Positions 41,604 through 50,710 of a stretch of 64,000 bases of DNA are shown here, in pieces; the first letter of the stretch is position 1, and each line of letters begins with the position of its first letter. The translations under genes were made by a program, and so were the position numbers. The notes below the pieces were generated by a model. It did no database searches and was not told the DNA's origin. It saw only the letters and a program-made list of their open reading frames with translations. The DNA comes from Tabrizicola aquatica (GTDB lineage: Bacteria > Pseudomonadota > Alphaproteobacteria > Rhodobacterales > Rhodobacteraceae): assembly GCF_002900975.1 (NCBI RefSeq), contig NZ_PJON01000001.1, positions 124,001 through 188,000 of the forward strand, in the 5' to 3' direction.

Positions 41604-44600
41604 GGGTCATGCTCGTGGCCAGGATGCGGACGGCGGAAAAGCCGGAGGCGGGGGGCAGGGGGATGGTGCCGGCACTAGCGTCGGGCGGGGACAGGTCCGG
41701 CTCTTGCGTGCGGCCGTTGGCGGTGACGTCGGCGGGCGAAAGCTCGTGGAGGACGGTGATCGACGCCCCCAGCGGCAGGCTGACGCGGAAGGGGGCGCTT
41801 TGGCCGGGGTAGATGTTTGCCGGCACGGTGCCGCAGTCGGTCCAAAGCGGGCGGCCGTCCGGGCCGTAAAGCAGCAGGTTCAGCGCGACGATGCTGGCGG
41901 TTTCCGTGCCGGTGTTGACGGCCAGACCGGTCACGACCAGCTGCCCCCCCTCGACCCGGCTGCGGATGCCGTTCAGCGAAATGCCGCGATAGAGGTCCTT
42001 GCCGGTGACCAGCGCGCGGCCGGTCAAGCTGGCGGCCTTGGGCGGTTCGGGCAGTTCGGGCGGGATGAAAAGCGTCGGGTCATACTCGCCACCGGCGCGG
42101 GCGTCTTGCAGGGACAAGACCCCTTCGAAGTCGATGCGGAACCCGGCGGTATCTGCCGGAAGCAGGCGGTGGGCACTGATCAGGCCCGCGGCCTCTTGCG
42201 CAAGGACCTGCGTCTGCCCGATCATGTCGGCGGTCAGCGAGACATGCGCCGGGTCGGCATCGGCATTGGTGACCTGGCCGATGACGGCGAAGCGGTCGCC
42301 GTGCCGCACCAGCCGCGCGCCCGAGATCGCGATGCGGGGGCGGTCCAGCCGGTCGCGGTGCAGGTCAGTCTCGGGGCGGGGCTGGCGGCGGCCGACCACG
42401 TTCAACTCCAGCGTTTCCTGCCGTTGCAGCAAAAGCGGCGTCTGCACCGGCCGCAGCACGGTCGGCGCCAGATACCAGGCGCCGCCGCGCTGGACAGTGC
42501 GAACGGTCAGGCTTTGCTCTTGCACATCAAGCGGTGTCAGCCAGCGCAGCGTGACAGAGAAGTCAGCGATAGCCCCGTCCAGACGCAGGGGCGTCACGTC
42601 CACATCGACCAGTTTCCCGTACGAAGCGACCAGCCCCCCGGTCCAGCGCCAGCCGAACTGGACATCCTGAAACCGGCCGCGGGTTTCGGGGTCAAGCCGG
42701 GCAAAAGCGGCCTCGTGCCGGCGAAAGTCGAGGTCGGCGAAATAGGCGGCGATCACCTCTTGCGGGGGGATGTCCCGCACAAGATGGCCGCGAAGCTGCC
42801 AGGCCAGCGCGCCCGCCCCGACCAGGGCGCAGGCGGCCAGCCCAAGGACCACGGTGCGGACCCTTGCGGGGTTGCGGAAGCGGTGGCGCGCGCGCGTCAC
42901 CTGCCGGACCTCGGTCGGGCGGAAACCGAAGGTCCGCCCGAGGGCCGAGCCCAGGAACACAAGGCCCGCCGCAGCCAGGGCCAGCGGCGGCAAAAGGCCC
43001 CACATCAGCACATGCAGCGCCGGGATTTGCCGTCGGGGCTGGACCAGCGGCAAGGGGGGAATGTCGGGCTTTTCCCAGACGACCACGCCGTTGCCCAGCC
43101 GGTTCAGCCGGGTCCAGCCGGTGAAGTGCAGCAGCGGGTCATAGAAGGCGTCGTTGGAAAAGACGTATTTCAGGTGGTATCGCTCGGCGTTGACCAGAAA
43201 CTGCCGCAAGGAGCCAAGGCCCGGCACGCCAAGGTATTTGGCGTTTTCCAGCCGCTCGACCGAAAAGCGCGTCAGGTCGGGCAGGCGACGGGCCGAGTGG
43301 TAGTTGCCATCCACCGATTGCGCCGTGGTCTGGGCCGAGAGATAGGCGAACTGGTCGCCCAGCCCCAGCGTCAGATAGCGCCAGCGGTCATGCTCGTCCT
43401 CGGCCATGAAATTGGCGATGGGGGCGGGATCGACGAATTCAGGCTGGGTGGGCTGGACGGTGGGCAGGACGGCCGGCAGGACGGCCATCGCGGTCATCGC
43501 GGCGAAGATGCCGCCGACCAGCAGCCGGTGCAGGCCATTGCCGAACGCCTCGACAATGATGGCGCGCGAGCGGCCATGTAGCAGGCCGTCGAACATCAGC
43601 CCCAGGAAGGGCAGGATTAGGATGGTCGCCCAGAAGGTGAAGCGGTCCAGCGTCAGGATGTCGAAAGCCCCCCCCAGGATCGCGCGGGGCAGGGGGGTGG
43701 TCCCGCCAGTGCCAAGCAGTACGCACAGAAGCAGGGACAGGCCCAGGGGCCAAAGCCGGGTCGTGGCGGTCTTGTAGATGGCATAGGGCAGGAACAGCAG
43801 CGCCACCCCCCAGGGGATCGCGAAGAACACCAACCCAAGGTCCAGCCGCTGGATAAAGCTTTCCCGGCTGCCATGCGGGATCGAGACCTGGGTGATCGGG
43901 TCGGTCACCGACCAGTACCAGTAGGGAAAGACGGTGACGATGATGGCGCCCAGCATCAGCACCGCCAGCACCGCACCGCGCGTCAGCGGGGGCACAAAGC
44001 GCCAGAGCAGGTAGAATCGCGATCTGCCGGTGGCCGGCCGCAACTCGGCCACGGCCTTCAGTGCATGAAGGCCGAGGGGAAGGATGAAAAGGACGCCGCC
44101 GAAGATCGTCGTGACGTGATGCGCCGCTGTCGTCGCCGCCGAGAAGATCACCGCCGCCGCGCAGCTTTGCCAGCCGCCATGCACGATCCAGCGATAGACG
44201 TAGGGCAGGCCGTTCAGGAAGATCCCCAGCGAGCAGATCGTGGGCAACTGGCCAAAGAGATGCACCGTCTCGGAGATCGACGAGGCCAGCACCCCCGCCA
44301 GCGCCGCATAGCCCGCCGCCCGCGGGGGCACCCACAAAAGGGCAAAGCGGTAGATGCCGGTGATCAGAAGCAACAGCCCGCCCAGTTGCACCAGCACGAA
44401 GGCCGCCCGCAGCGGAACCAGGTGCATCAGCCCCGCCATCGCCATGTGGGTGCCGGGCGGGTAGGAGGTGACGGCAAAGCCGGTGTACCAGCGCGGCTCC
44501 CACGGGTCGAACCAGCTGCGGAAATAGTGGTCGGCGAAGAACATGTGGATGAAGGCGTCGTAGGTGTTGCCGTGCGTGAACGGCAGCAACCCGCCATGGA

Positions 44601-44694
44601 ACAGCACCACCGCCGCAAGGGCGACAAGCAGCAGGCGCAGCCCGGCGCTGTGCTCGGCCTGATCGGCATCGGAAAGGGGGCGTGGCTGCGACAT
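41587..44694 (-). CDS. Large membrane protein, PTPS-related family
   Basis: 1035 residues. The first ~600 residues are multi-pass membrane sequence with the opening motif HGNTYDAFIHMFFADHYF and WYTGFAVTSYPPGTHMAMA, which resembles the 6-pyruvoyl-tetrahydropterin-synthase-related membrane family (a name for a group of glycan-associated membrane proteins, not a pterin enzyme). Two further helices (LALAAAGLVFLGSALG; VVLGLAACALVGAGALAW) lead into a soluble ~380-residue C-terminal region of beta-sandwich character. It may be a lipid-linked sugar transferase or polymer-assembly scaffold. The exact role is unknown. First structural gene after the luxR-type regulator on the same strand. Confidence 0.75.
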   Translation of the reverse strand: MSQPRPLSDADQAEHSAGLRLLLVALAAVVLFHGGLLPFTHGNTYDAFIHMFFADHYFRSWFDPWEPRWYTGFAVTSYPPGTHMAMAGLMHLVPLRAAFVLVQLGGLLLLITGIYRFALLWVPPRAAGYAALAGVLASSISETVHLFGQLPTICSLGIFLNGLPYVYRWIVHGGWQSCAAAVIFSAATTAAHHVTTIFGGVLFILPLGLHALKAVAELRPATGRSRFYLLWRFVPPLTRGAVLAVLMLGAIIVTVFPYWYWSVTDPITQVSIPHGSRESFIQRLDLGLVFFAIPWGVALLFLPYAIYKTATTRLWPLGLSLLLCVLLGTGGTTPLPRAILGGAFDILTLDRFTFWATILILPFLGLMFDGLLHGRSRAIIVEAFGNGLHRLLVGGIFAAMTAMAVLPAVLPTVQPTQPEFVDPAPIANFMAEDEHDRWRYLTLGLGDQFAYLSAQTTAQSVDGNYHSARRLPDLTRFSVERLENAKYLGVPGLGSLRQFLVNAERYHLKYVFSNDAFYDPLLHFTGWTRLNRLGNGVVVWEKPDIPPLPLVQPRRQIPALHVLMWGLLPPLALAAAGLVFLGSALGRTFGFRPTEVRQVTRARHRFRNPARVRTVVLGLAACALVGAGALAWQLRGHLVRDIPPQEVIAAYFADLDFRRHEAAFARLDPETRGRFQDVQFGWRWTGGLVASYGKLVDVDVTPLRLDGAIADFSVTLRWLTPLDVQEQSLTVRTVQRGGAWYLAPTVLRPVQTPLLLQRQETLELNVVGRRQPRPETDLHRDRLDRPRIAISGARLVRHGDRFAVIGQVTNADADPAHVSLTADMIGQTQVLAQEAAGLISAHRLLPADTAGFRIDFEGVLSLQDARAGGEYDPTLFIPPELPEPPKAASLTGRALVTGKDLYRGISLNGIRSRVEGGQLVVTGLAVNTGTETASIVALNLLLYGPDGRPLWTDCGTVPANIYPGQSAPFRVSLPLGASITVLHELSPADVTANGRTQEPDLSPPDASAGTIPLPPASGFSAVRILATSMTHDPLF

Positions 44695-44763
44695 GGACAG
44701 TCCCGGGACGCCCGGCCAAACCCCATGGGCCGGCCGGTTCCGCTGCTAGGCTGGAAAGGGGGG

Positions 44764-45429
44764 TCAGATGAGGTTCAACTCACGCGCGATCATCGCGGCA
44801 TGGGTGCGGTTCTTGGCGTTCAGCTTGCGGCTAAGCGTCTTGACGTGCAGCTTGATCGTCACTTCCTGCAAGTCCAGGCTGCGCGCGATTTCCTTGTTCG
44901 ACTTGCCCTCGCACAACCCGCGCAGCACATCCGTCTCGCGCTGGCTAAGGTTGCCGCTGGCGGTGTCCGCCTGTTGCAGGATGTTGAAGGGGGCATAGAC
45001 CTCGCCGGCGGCCATGAACCGGACGGCGCTGACCATCGAGCGTGAGGACATGGTCTTTGGCACGAACCCGGCGGCGCCTGCACGGATCGCCTGCTCGGCA
45101 ATCGCCTTCGAGACATTGCCGGACAGGATCGCCACAGGACGGCGGTCATTCGCGGCCAGCATACGGCCCAACCCCTCAAGCCCGTTCATGCCCGGCATGT
45201 TGTAATCCAGCAGGACCAGGTCGAAGCTGCCGCTCTCGTCGGCAGCGCGGATCGCATCGTCCAGCGTGGGCACTGTCACGATCTCGGCGACGCCTTCGCT
45301 TTTCAGGAACGAGGCGAGCGCCTCGCGGACAAGATCATGGTCATCGGCAATCAGCACTCGCATGCCGGCCACATTGGGGGCTGCGGAGACAACCGTCAAC
45401 GGGCGCTTCAAAATCTCTGCTACATGCAT
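44764..45429 (-). CDS. NarL/FixJ-family response regulator
   Basis: 221 residues. The receiver (MRVLIADDHDLVREALASFL, acidic pair DD; phosphorylated Asp in LVLLDYNMPGMNGL; Lys replaced region FVPKTM) is followed by a LuxR helix-turn-helix (LSQRETDVLRGLCEGKSNKEIAR is the recognition unit, given here as two pieces LSQRETDVLRGLC and GKSNKEIARSLDL). Start ATG 45429 (MHVAEI) has GGAAG upstream; MRVLIADD at 45363 is an alternative. It precedes the surface-polysaccharide genes by 69 bases on the same strand and is divergent from a sensor pair, making it the likely regulator of the locus. Confidence 0.9.
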   Translation of the reverse strand: MHVAEILKRPLTVVSAAPNVAGMRVLIADDHDLVREALASFLKSEGVAEIVTVPTLDDAIRAADESGSFDLVLLDYNMPGMNGLEGLGRMLAANDRRPVAILSGNVSKAIAEQAIRAGAAGFVPKTMSSRSMVSAVRFMAAGEVYAPFNILQQADTASGNLSQRETDVLRGLCEGKSNKEIARSLDLQEVTIKLHVKTLSRKLNAKNRTHAAMIARELNLI

Positions 45430-45547
45430 GGATCGACTTCCTTCTGTGCCAACCGGGGTGTTGGCCGTCCTGAATGGAAGTAACGCCGATCCTTCGCCCC
45501 GTCGCGCTGCCAAAGGGCGCGAAACCCATCGCAAATGAGAGCGAAAC

Positions 45548-45573
45548 CTATACGAAAGGATAGCGGACTATCC
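45548..45573. promoter_or_regulatory. Triple half-site operator between the regulator and the sensor pair
   Basis: Read on the plus strand: CTATAC (45548-45553), GAAA, GGATAG (45558-45563), CGGA, CTATCC (45568-45573). Three half-sites of alternating orientation repeat every 10 bp, one helical turn. It lies 118 bases upstream of the regulator and 68 bases upstream of the divergent sensor gene. The left part matches the 14-mer boxes at 37618 and 38998 with one difference. Candidate site for the NarL-type regulator. Confidence 0.6.
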
Positions 45574-45641
45574 TGATGAGCGGATGACCCATTGCCGTTC
45601 CTATGCGAAAGAACCGTGGACAGCCCCTTGCAGGTGGAATC

Positions 45642-46160
45642 ATGACGATTGCCTTGACCAGACGCGCTTTTGCCCTTGTTGTTGGGGCCCTGCTGGCCTC
45701 GCCGGCTTTGGCCCAGGATCTGCCCGCCCCCACGGGCGAGGTCGTGCTGGAAGTGACCGGCGACATCCAGGTCACCAACCGTGGCGACAGTGCCGTCTTC
45801 GACCTTGAGATGCTGCAGGCGCTGGGCGAGGTGACATTCGAGACCTCTACCCCCTGGACGGAAGGCAAGCAAAGCTTCACCGGGGTCGAGATTGCGGCGA
45901 TCCTGCGGGCGCTGGGGGTCAGCGAAGGCGCGCTTAAGGCGACGGCGATCAACGACTATGCCATCGAGATCCCGGTCTCGGACGCGGTCGAAGGCGGGCC
46001 GATCCTGGCCTACCGGCAGAACGGCAACCTGATGTCGGTGCGTGAGAAGGGGCCGCTGTGGGTCGTATATCCCTATGACCTGGATCAGGACTACCAAAGC
46101 GAGGTGATCTTCTCCCGCAGCATCTGGCAACTCGTCAAGATCGACGTCGCGGCCAAGTGA
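45642..46160 (+). CDS. Periplasmic molybdopterin-fold protein lacking the Mo cysteine
   Basis: 172 residues with a Tat-less Sec-type signal (LTRRAFALVVGALLASPALAQ). The mature part resembles the oxidoreductase molybdopterin-binding (SUOX-like) fold: FTGVEIAAILRALGV, INDYAIEIPVSDAV, YRQNGNLMSVREKGPLWVVYP. The catalytic members bind Mo through a Cys, and no Cys occurs in the mature protein, so it is probably a ligand-binding relative. It overlaps the hybrid sensor kinase downstream in a GTGA junction and may feed signals to it. ATG 45642 is chosen for the CAGGTGG site; an upstream ATG extends the frame. Confidence 0.75.
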   Translation: MTIALTRRAFALVVGALLASPALAQDLPAPTGEVVLEVTGDIQVTNRGDSAVFDLEMLQALGEVTFETSTPWTEGKQSFTGVEIAAILRALGVSEGALKATAINDYAIEIPVSDAVEGGPILAYRQNGNLMSVREKGPLWVVYPYDLDQDYQSEVIFSRSIWQLVKIDVAAK

Positions 46161-48748
46161 CGCCAGGCGCGATGGCAGCCCGATCCCGCAACTCCAAACC
46201 GGCAAGGCGCAGTTTTCGCACCTTGCCGTCGGTTGTGTTGTCGATGGCAGTTGTCGGCATCCTGCTGTGCCTGCTGACCATCTCGTTCCTCGCCGATACC
46301 GTGCGCAGCGAGGTAGATGCGCTGGCGGTCGCCAATTCGGATACGACACAGTGGTCCCTGGTCCAGACCGAGGTCGAGGTCCTGGCCCTGCAAGTGGCCG
46401 TCCAGGACGCCCTCCACATGGCCGCTGCACCAGACCTGCAGGAAATCCGCCGCCGGTTCGATATCCTGTACAGCCGGATCCGGCTGATCGGCGAAAGCCA
46501 GCAGTTCGCCGGGCTACGGCAAGATCCGCAGGCCGTGGCGACTTTTTCCGACCTGGAGGAGTTCATCCAGCGGCAAACCCCGGTGATCGACGGACCCGAC
46601 GACCAACTGATCGCCAGCCTGCCCGCCATGGCCCAGGACCTGTCCGCGTTAAGGGTCTCGGTGCGGGACTATTCCTTGCTCGGGGTGCGCTTTTACGCTG
46701 ACGATTCCGACGGCAAGCGCGAGGGCGTCGCGCGCACCCTGGCGCAGATCGGCTATTTCACCCTGGCCCTGGTCGCAGCACTTCTGTTCGGCATCGGCAT
46801 CCTGATGGCGATGTTCCGGCGCAGTATCCGGTCGGAACGCCTGGCCGCCGAATCCCGCAAGCGGCTGGAAGAGATCATCGCCACTTCGCTGGACGGGATC
46901 ATCGTGACCGATGCGGATGGCAAGGTGCTGGAATACAACGGCGCGGCCGAACGGGTCTTTGGGTATACGCGGTCCGAGGCCATCGGCCACGACATGGCCA
47001 CGTTGGTCATCCCCGATCACTTGCGCGACGCGCACACGGCGGGGATGAAACGCTATCGTTCGACCGGCGAGCGTCGGGTGGTTGGCAAGGGCCTGGTCCG
47101 GCTTGAGGCGCGACGCAAGGACGGCGCGGTCTTTCCGGTCGAATTGTCGCTCTCGGCTGCCACCTTTGGCCGCCGCGAGATTTTCGTGTCCTTCCTGCGG
47201 GACATCTCGGAGCGGGTGGCCGGCGAGCAGGAGCTGATCCTGACGCGCGACCGCGCCGTGGCCGGAGAGCGTGCCAAGGCCGAACTTCTGGCTGTGATGA
47301 GCCACGAGATGCGCACCCCGCTGAACGGCATCCTGGGGACAATCGAACTGCTGGAGATGTCGCGCCTGACCGCCCGGCAAGAGCGGTATGTCGCGGCCAT
47401 GAAGACCTCGGCCGGGCTGCTTTTGCACCATGTAAATGGCGTCCTCGGCATGTCGCGCGCTGAATCGGGGCAACTGGACCTCAAACCCGATGCGGTGGAC
47501 CCCGCCGCATTGATCCAGGAACTGGTCGAAAGCCAGCGCCACGCGATCGAGGCGAATGGCAACGGGATCCACGCCGATGTCCAGTCGGCGCCAGCCCGGA
47601 TCTGGGCCGATCCGCTGCGGTTGCGGCAGGTGATCCTGAACTTGGTTGGCAATGCCAACAAGTTCACCCGGTCGGGCGAGATCCGGGTGGAATGCGACGG
47701 CACCGCCGACGGGCAGGCGGTCGAATTCCGAGTCATCGACACCGGCATCGGCATCCGCGAAGAGGACCTGGAACGGGTCTTTGAAGAGTTTCGCACCCTC
47801 GACACAAGCTATAGCCGCAAGGCCGAAGGCACCGGCCTTGGCCTTGCCATCGCGCGTCGGCTGGTCCGTGCCATGGGGGGCGACATCGGTGTCGATAGCG
47901 AGCCGGGCGAGGGCAGCCTGTTCTGGGTCCGCCTGCCGATCGGCGCGCCCGACACCTTGCGCGAGGCTGACCGGCGGGCGGCGCTGGACGACGCCTCGAC
48001 CACCGCGGCGTCCGAAGAGACCGCACCGCTGCAGATACTTCTTGTCGAGGACAACCGCATCAACCGCCTGGTCGCCCGCGACATGCTGGAAAGCCTGGGC
48101 CACCAGGTGTTCGAGGCCCACGACGGCCGCGAAGGCGTGCATATCGCCGGGTTGCAGGCCTTTGACGTGATCCTGATGGATATCAGCATGCCCGAACTGG
48201 ACGGCGTCACCGCGACCGGACTGATCCGTGCCTCGCAAGGGCCGAACCGCGCGACCCCTGTCATCGCCCTGACCGCCCACGCCCTGCCCGAGGATGCCGA
48301 ACGGTTCCATGCCGCCGGCATCACGGAAACGCTGACCAAGCCTTTGTCTGTCGCGTCCTTGCGCAAGACGCTTTCAGGGGTCGGACAGGGCCCGGATCAA
48401 GACCCGACGCCCCGAATGGCAGGTGTGCTGGCCGAGCTTTCGGCCCAGCTTGGGCGCGAGAAGGCCCAGGACCTGCTGCGGACCTTCTGCCGCGAAGGCG
48501 ATGACCTGATGCAGCGGATCGCCGCCGCGTCTTGGGCAACCGAAACTCCGGCGGCGCGGGCGGATGCGGTCCACAGGCTTGCCGGGTCGGCTGCCGTTTT
48601 CGGGGCCAGCGCGCTGCAGTCGGCGCTGCAGGCGCTGGAGACGGATTACCGCCGCCTGGACATGGACGGCGCGCAGCTTCGCCTGGATGCACTGGTTCCA
48701 GCCTGGAATGCCACGCGGCAGCAGATTGACCAGTGCCTCGGCCCTTAA
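46157..48748 (+). CDS. Hybrid sensor histidine kinase (PAS-HisKA-HATPase-REC-Hpt)
   Basis: 863 residues. TM1 (VVLSMAVVGILLCLLTISFL) and TM2 (YFTLALVAALLFGIGILMAM) enclose a ~140-residue periplasmic sensor. A PAS/PAC (ATSLDGIIVTDADGKVLEYN) precedes HisKA (SHEMRTPLNGIL, His about 382), the ATPase (N box NLVGNANKFT, VIDTGIGI, GTGLGLAIA), a receiver (LVEDNRINRLVA, Asp in ILMDISMPELDG) and Hpt (His about 805 in DAVHRLAGSAAVFG). A full phosphorelay in one chain needs an external regulator; the nearby NarL-type protein is a natural candidate. GTG 46157 overlaps the preceding stop; ATG 46172 is an alternative. Confidence 0.92.
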   Translation: MTPGAMAARSRNSKPARRSFRTLPSVVLSMAVVGILLCLLTISFLADTVRSEVDALAVANSDTTQWSLVQTEVEVLALQVAVQDALHMAAAPDLQEIRRRFDILYSRIRLIGESQQFAGLRQDPQAVATFSDLEEFIQRQTPVIDGPDDQLIASLPAMAQDLSALRVSVRDYSLLGVRFYADDSDGKREGVARTLAQIGYFTLALVAALLFGIGILMAMFRRSIRSERLAAESRKRLEEIIATSLDGIIVTDADGKVLEYNGAAERVFGYTRSEAIGHDMATLVIPDHLRDAHTAGMKRYRSTGERRVVGKGLVRLEARRKDGAVFPVELSLSAATFGRREIFVSFLRDISERVAGEQELILTRDRAVAGERAKAELLAVMSHEMRTPLNGILGTIELLEMSRLTARQERYVAAMKTSAGLLLHHVNGVLGMSRAESGQLDLKPDAVDPAALIQELVESQRHAIEANGNGIHADVQSAPARIWADPLRLRQVILNLVGNANKFTRSGEIRVECDGTADGQAVEFRVIDTGIGIREEDLERVFEEFRTLDTSYSRKAEGTGLGLAIARRLVRAMGGDIGVDSEPGEGSLFWVRLPIGAPDTLREADRRAALDDASTTAASEETAPLQILLVEDNRINRLVARDMLESLGHQVFEAHDGREGVHIAGLQAFDVILMDISMPELDGVTATGLIRASQGPNRATPVIALTAHALPEDAERFHAAGITETLTKPLSVASLRKTLSGVGQGPDQDPTPRMAGVLAELSAQLGREKAQDLLRTFCREGDDLMQRIAAASWATETPAARADAVHRLAGSAAVFGASALQSALQALETDYRRLDMDGAQLRLDALVPAWNATRQQIDQCLGP

Positions 48749-48979
48749 GGCGACGTCGTCCAGGATAGTAAGTCCTGTGCGCTGGCCGCGAAAAAAGAAG
48801 AACCTTGCATCCGGCCGCTCCCCCAGCCTGCGCGGTTCCGATGCCGGAAAAAGCGGCAGATCATCCCCTGCGGCCCGCATCAGCCGGTAAATTTCGCCAT
48901 GGGGCTTGACCCGTCCGGCAGGGGTCATAAGCTGGGGCCTAGAAATCGGCAAATCGTCGGGTGGCAATCAAGCCTTGCA

Positions 48980-49001
48980 TGCGGACCTACCAGGGTCCGC
49001 A
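48980..49001 (+). terminator. Terminator-like hairpin in the amiC leader
   Basis: TGCGGACC (48980-48987) pairs over 8 bp with GGTCCGCA (48994-49001), loop TACCAG. A T-rich tract (TTTCGGGTTTT) begins 9 bases later, and the amiC start follows 24 bases beyond the stem. This fits an attenuator that an ANTAR-type antiterminator could control. The two hexaloop RNA hairpins expected for an ANTAR target were not identified with certainty. Confidence 0.55.
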
Positions 49002-49025
49002 GCAGGGTCTTTCGGGTTTTGGGGG

Positions 49026-50111
49026 ATGGTGGTGAAGCGACGGATCGAGCTGGGGTTGCTCTTCTCACGCACTGGCAGCTACTCGCTGATTTCCGAGGCC
49101 TGCCGCTCCGGCGTGCTGGGTGCCATCGCGATGGTGAATGCCGATCCGGCGCTGGACCTCAGCTTTGTCCCAGTCGAGCGCGATCCCGGCGGCAATGCCG
49201 ATGCCTATGGGCCGCTGTGCGAGGAGATCCTGCGCGACACCAGCGCGCGGCATGTGGTGGGCTGCATCACGTCCTGGAGCCGCAAGGAAGTCATCCCGAC
49301 GGTGGAGAAGTTCGGCGGCACGCTGTGGTATGCGGTGCCCTATGAGGGGTTCGAGGCGTCGGACCATGTGGTCTATACCCATGCCTGCCCGAACCAGCAC
49401 CTTCTGCCGCTGCTGGACTGGGTGATGCCCACGCATGGCCGACGCGCCTACCTGACCGGCTCGAACTATATCTGGGGCTGGGAAATGAACCGGCTGGCGC
49501 GCGAGCGGATCACCGCGGCAGGGGGCGAGGTGCTGGGCGACCGCTACCTGCCCATCGGCTCGCGCGAAGTGGGGCGGATGATCGAGGAGCTGCGCTTTGC
49601 CCGGCCCGATTTCATCCTGAACTCGCTGATCGGGCCGTCGTCCTATGAGTTCATGGCGGCCTATCGCGCGCTGGGGCTGGAGGATGCGCATTTCCGGCCC
49701 GACCGTTGCCCGGTCCTGTCCTGCAACCTGACAGAATGCGAGTTGCCCGCCTTGGGCCAGGCGGCCGAGGGGCTGGTCGCGGCTGGGCCGTACTTCCGTG
49801 GCGTGCCGGGCTGGCCGGGCGCGGGCAACTTCGGTTCCTCGCATGAGGCGGCGGCGTTCTCGGCGGTGATGGAGTTGGCGCGCCTGTTGGCCGGGCGCGC
49901 GGGGGCCGAGAACTGGCCCTTGTCGCAGCTTCTGGCCGACCGGGGCGGCATCGTCGATCCTGACACGCATCACACCGTCCTGCCGGTGATCATCGCCCGG
50001 GTCGAGGGCGGGGCCTTTCGCCCGATCAAGCGGTGGGAGGCGGTGCCGGGCGACCCCTATCTGACGCGCAGCAGGCAGGTTCAGGCCCCGACCTTGCGGG
50101 TGGTGTCATGA
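49026..50111 (+). CDS. amiC: AmiC-like amide sensor / type I periplasmic-binding-fold protein
   Basis: 361 residues, no signal peptide, of the AmiC / branched-chain amino-acid-binding fold: RIELGLLFSRTGSYSLISEA, VGCITSWSRKEVIPTVEKF, YLTGSNYIWGWEMNRLA and ILNSLIGPSSYEFMAAY. AmiC proteins bind amides and sequester AmiR, releasing it on induction. ATGA overlap with the amiR gene supports this pairing. ATG 49026 follows a G-rich site; a longer frame starts in the leader and is less likely. Confidence 0.85.
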   Translation: MVVKRRIELGLLFSRTGSYSLISEACRSGVLGAIAMVNADPALDLSFVPVERDPGGNADAYGPLCEEILRDTSARHVVGCITSWSRKEVIPTVEKFGGTLWYAVPYEGFEASDHVVYTHACPNQHLLPLLDWVMPTHGRRAYLTGSNYIWGWEMNRLARERITAAGGEVLGDRYLPIGSREVGRMIEELRFARPDFILNSLIGPSSYEFMAAYRALGLEDAHFRPDRCPVLSCNLTECELPALGQAAEGLVAAGPYFRGVPGWPGAGNFGSSHEAAAFSAVMELARLLAGRAGAENWPLSQLLADRGGIVDPDTHHTVLPVIIARVEGGAFRPIKRWEAVPGDPYLTRSRQVQAPTLRVVS

Positions 50112-50710
50112 AGCGCCGGGCGATCCGCATTCCCAATCTTGGCCATGCGCAGGCGATCATCCTGCACCGCCCGCATCCAACGGTGCAGGCGCTGACCCGC
50201 CAGCTGACCGCGATCGGCTTGGCTGTCACCCAGGCCTGGCCGGAACTGGGGCCCGAAGCTTTGGCCGCCGACTATGTCTTCTTTGATGCCGACATGGGCC
50301 ATGACGGCATGTTTCCGTGGGAGGCCGGGCATCCGCCGATCCCGATGATCGCGCTGATCGGATCCGAGGCGCCGGGCCGGATCGAATGGTCGCTGAAGGC
50401 GGGCGCACATGCGCAGCTCTTGAAGCCGGTCGGCGACAACGGGGCCTATTCGGCACTTCTCATCGCACGGGATGCGTTCGACGCGCAAAAGGCGCTGTCG
50501 GCCGAGATCGCGGACCTGCGGCGGCGGCTGGACGAACGGCAAACCGTGGTGCGGGCGGTGACCCTGCTGGCCGCGCGCGGCAAGTCCGAGGCGGAAGCCT
50601 ATGCCCAGCTGCGGCAGATGGCGATGGCCTGGCGGATCAGTTTCGAGGATGCGGCGGCGCGGATCGTCGCGGCGCAAGGGGGGCCGGATGACCGTTCTCA
50701 GCGCGGCTGA
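50108..50710 (+). CDS. amiR: AmiR-like ANTAR antitermination regulator
   Basis: 200 residues. A pseudo-receiver N-terminal domain (AIILHRPHPTVQALTRQLTA, DYVFFDADMGHDGMF) lacking a clear phospho-Asp pattern is followed by a coiled-coil (SAEIADLRRRLDERQTV) and the C-terminal ANTAR three-helix bundle (GKSEAEAYAQLRQMAMAWRIS, quoted one residue past 20 in the family as GKSEAEAYAQLRQMAM then AWRISFEDAA). It would bind the leader RNA to prevent termination. Overlaps amiC (ATGA) and the permease (23 bases). Confidence 0.88.
   Translation: MKRRAIRIPNLGHAQAIILHRPHPTVQALTRQLTAIGLAVTQAWPELGPEALAADYVFFDADMGHDGMFPWEAGHPPIPMIALIGSEAPGRIEWSLKAGAHAQLLKPVGDNGAYSALLIARDAFDAQKALSAEIADLRRRLDERQTVVRAVTLLAARGKSEAEAYAQLRQMAMAWRISFEDAAARIVAAQGGPDDRSQRG

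Noticed and set aside
48750-48980. ANTAR target RNA (two hexaloop hairpins) in the amiC leader
   Set aside because: Several short stems exist (for example around 48761-48777 and 48832-48850) but none has the expected 6-nt loop with conserved A and G positions, so no site is claimed.
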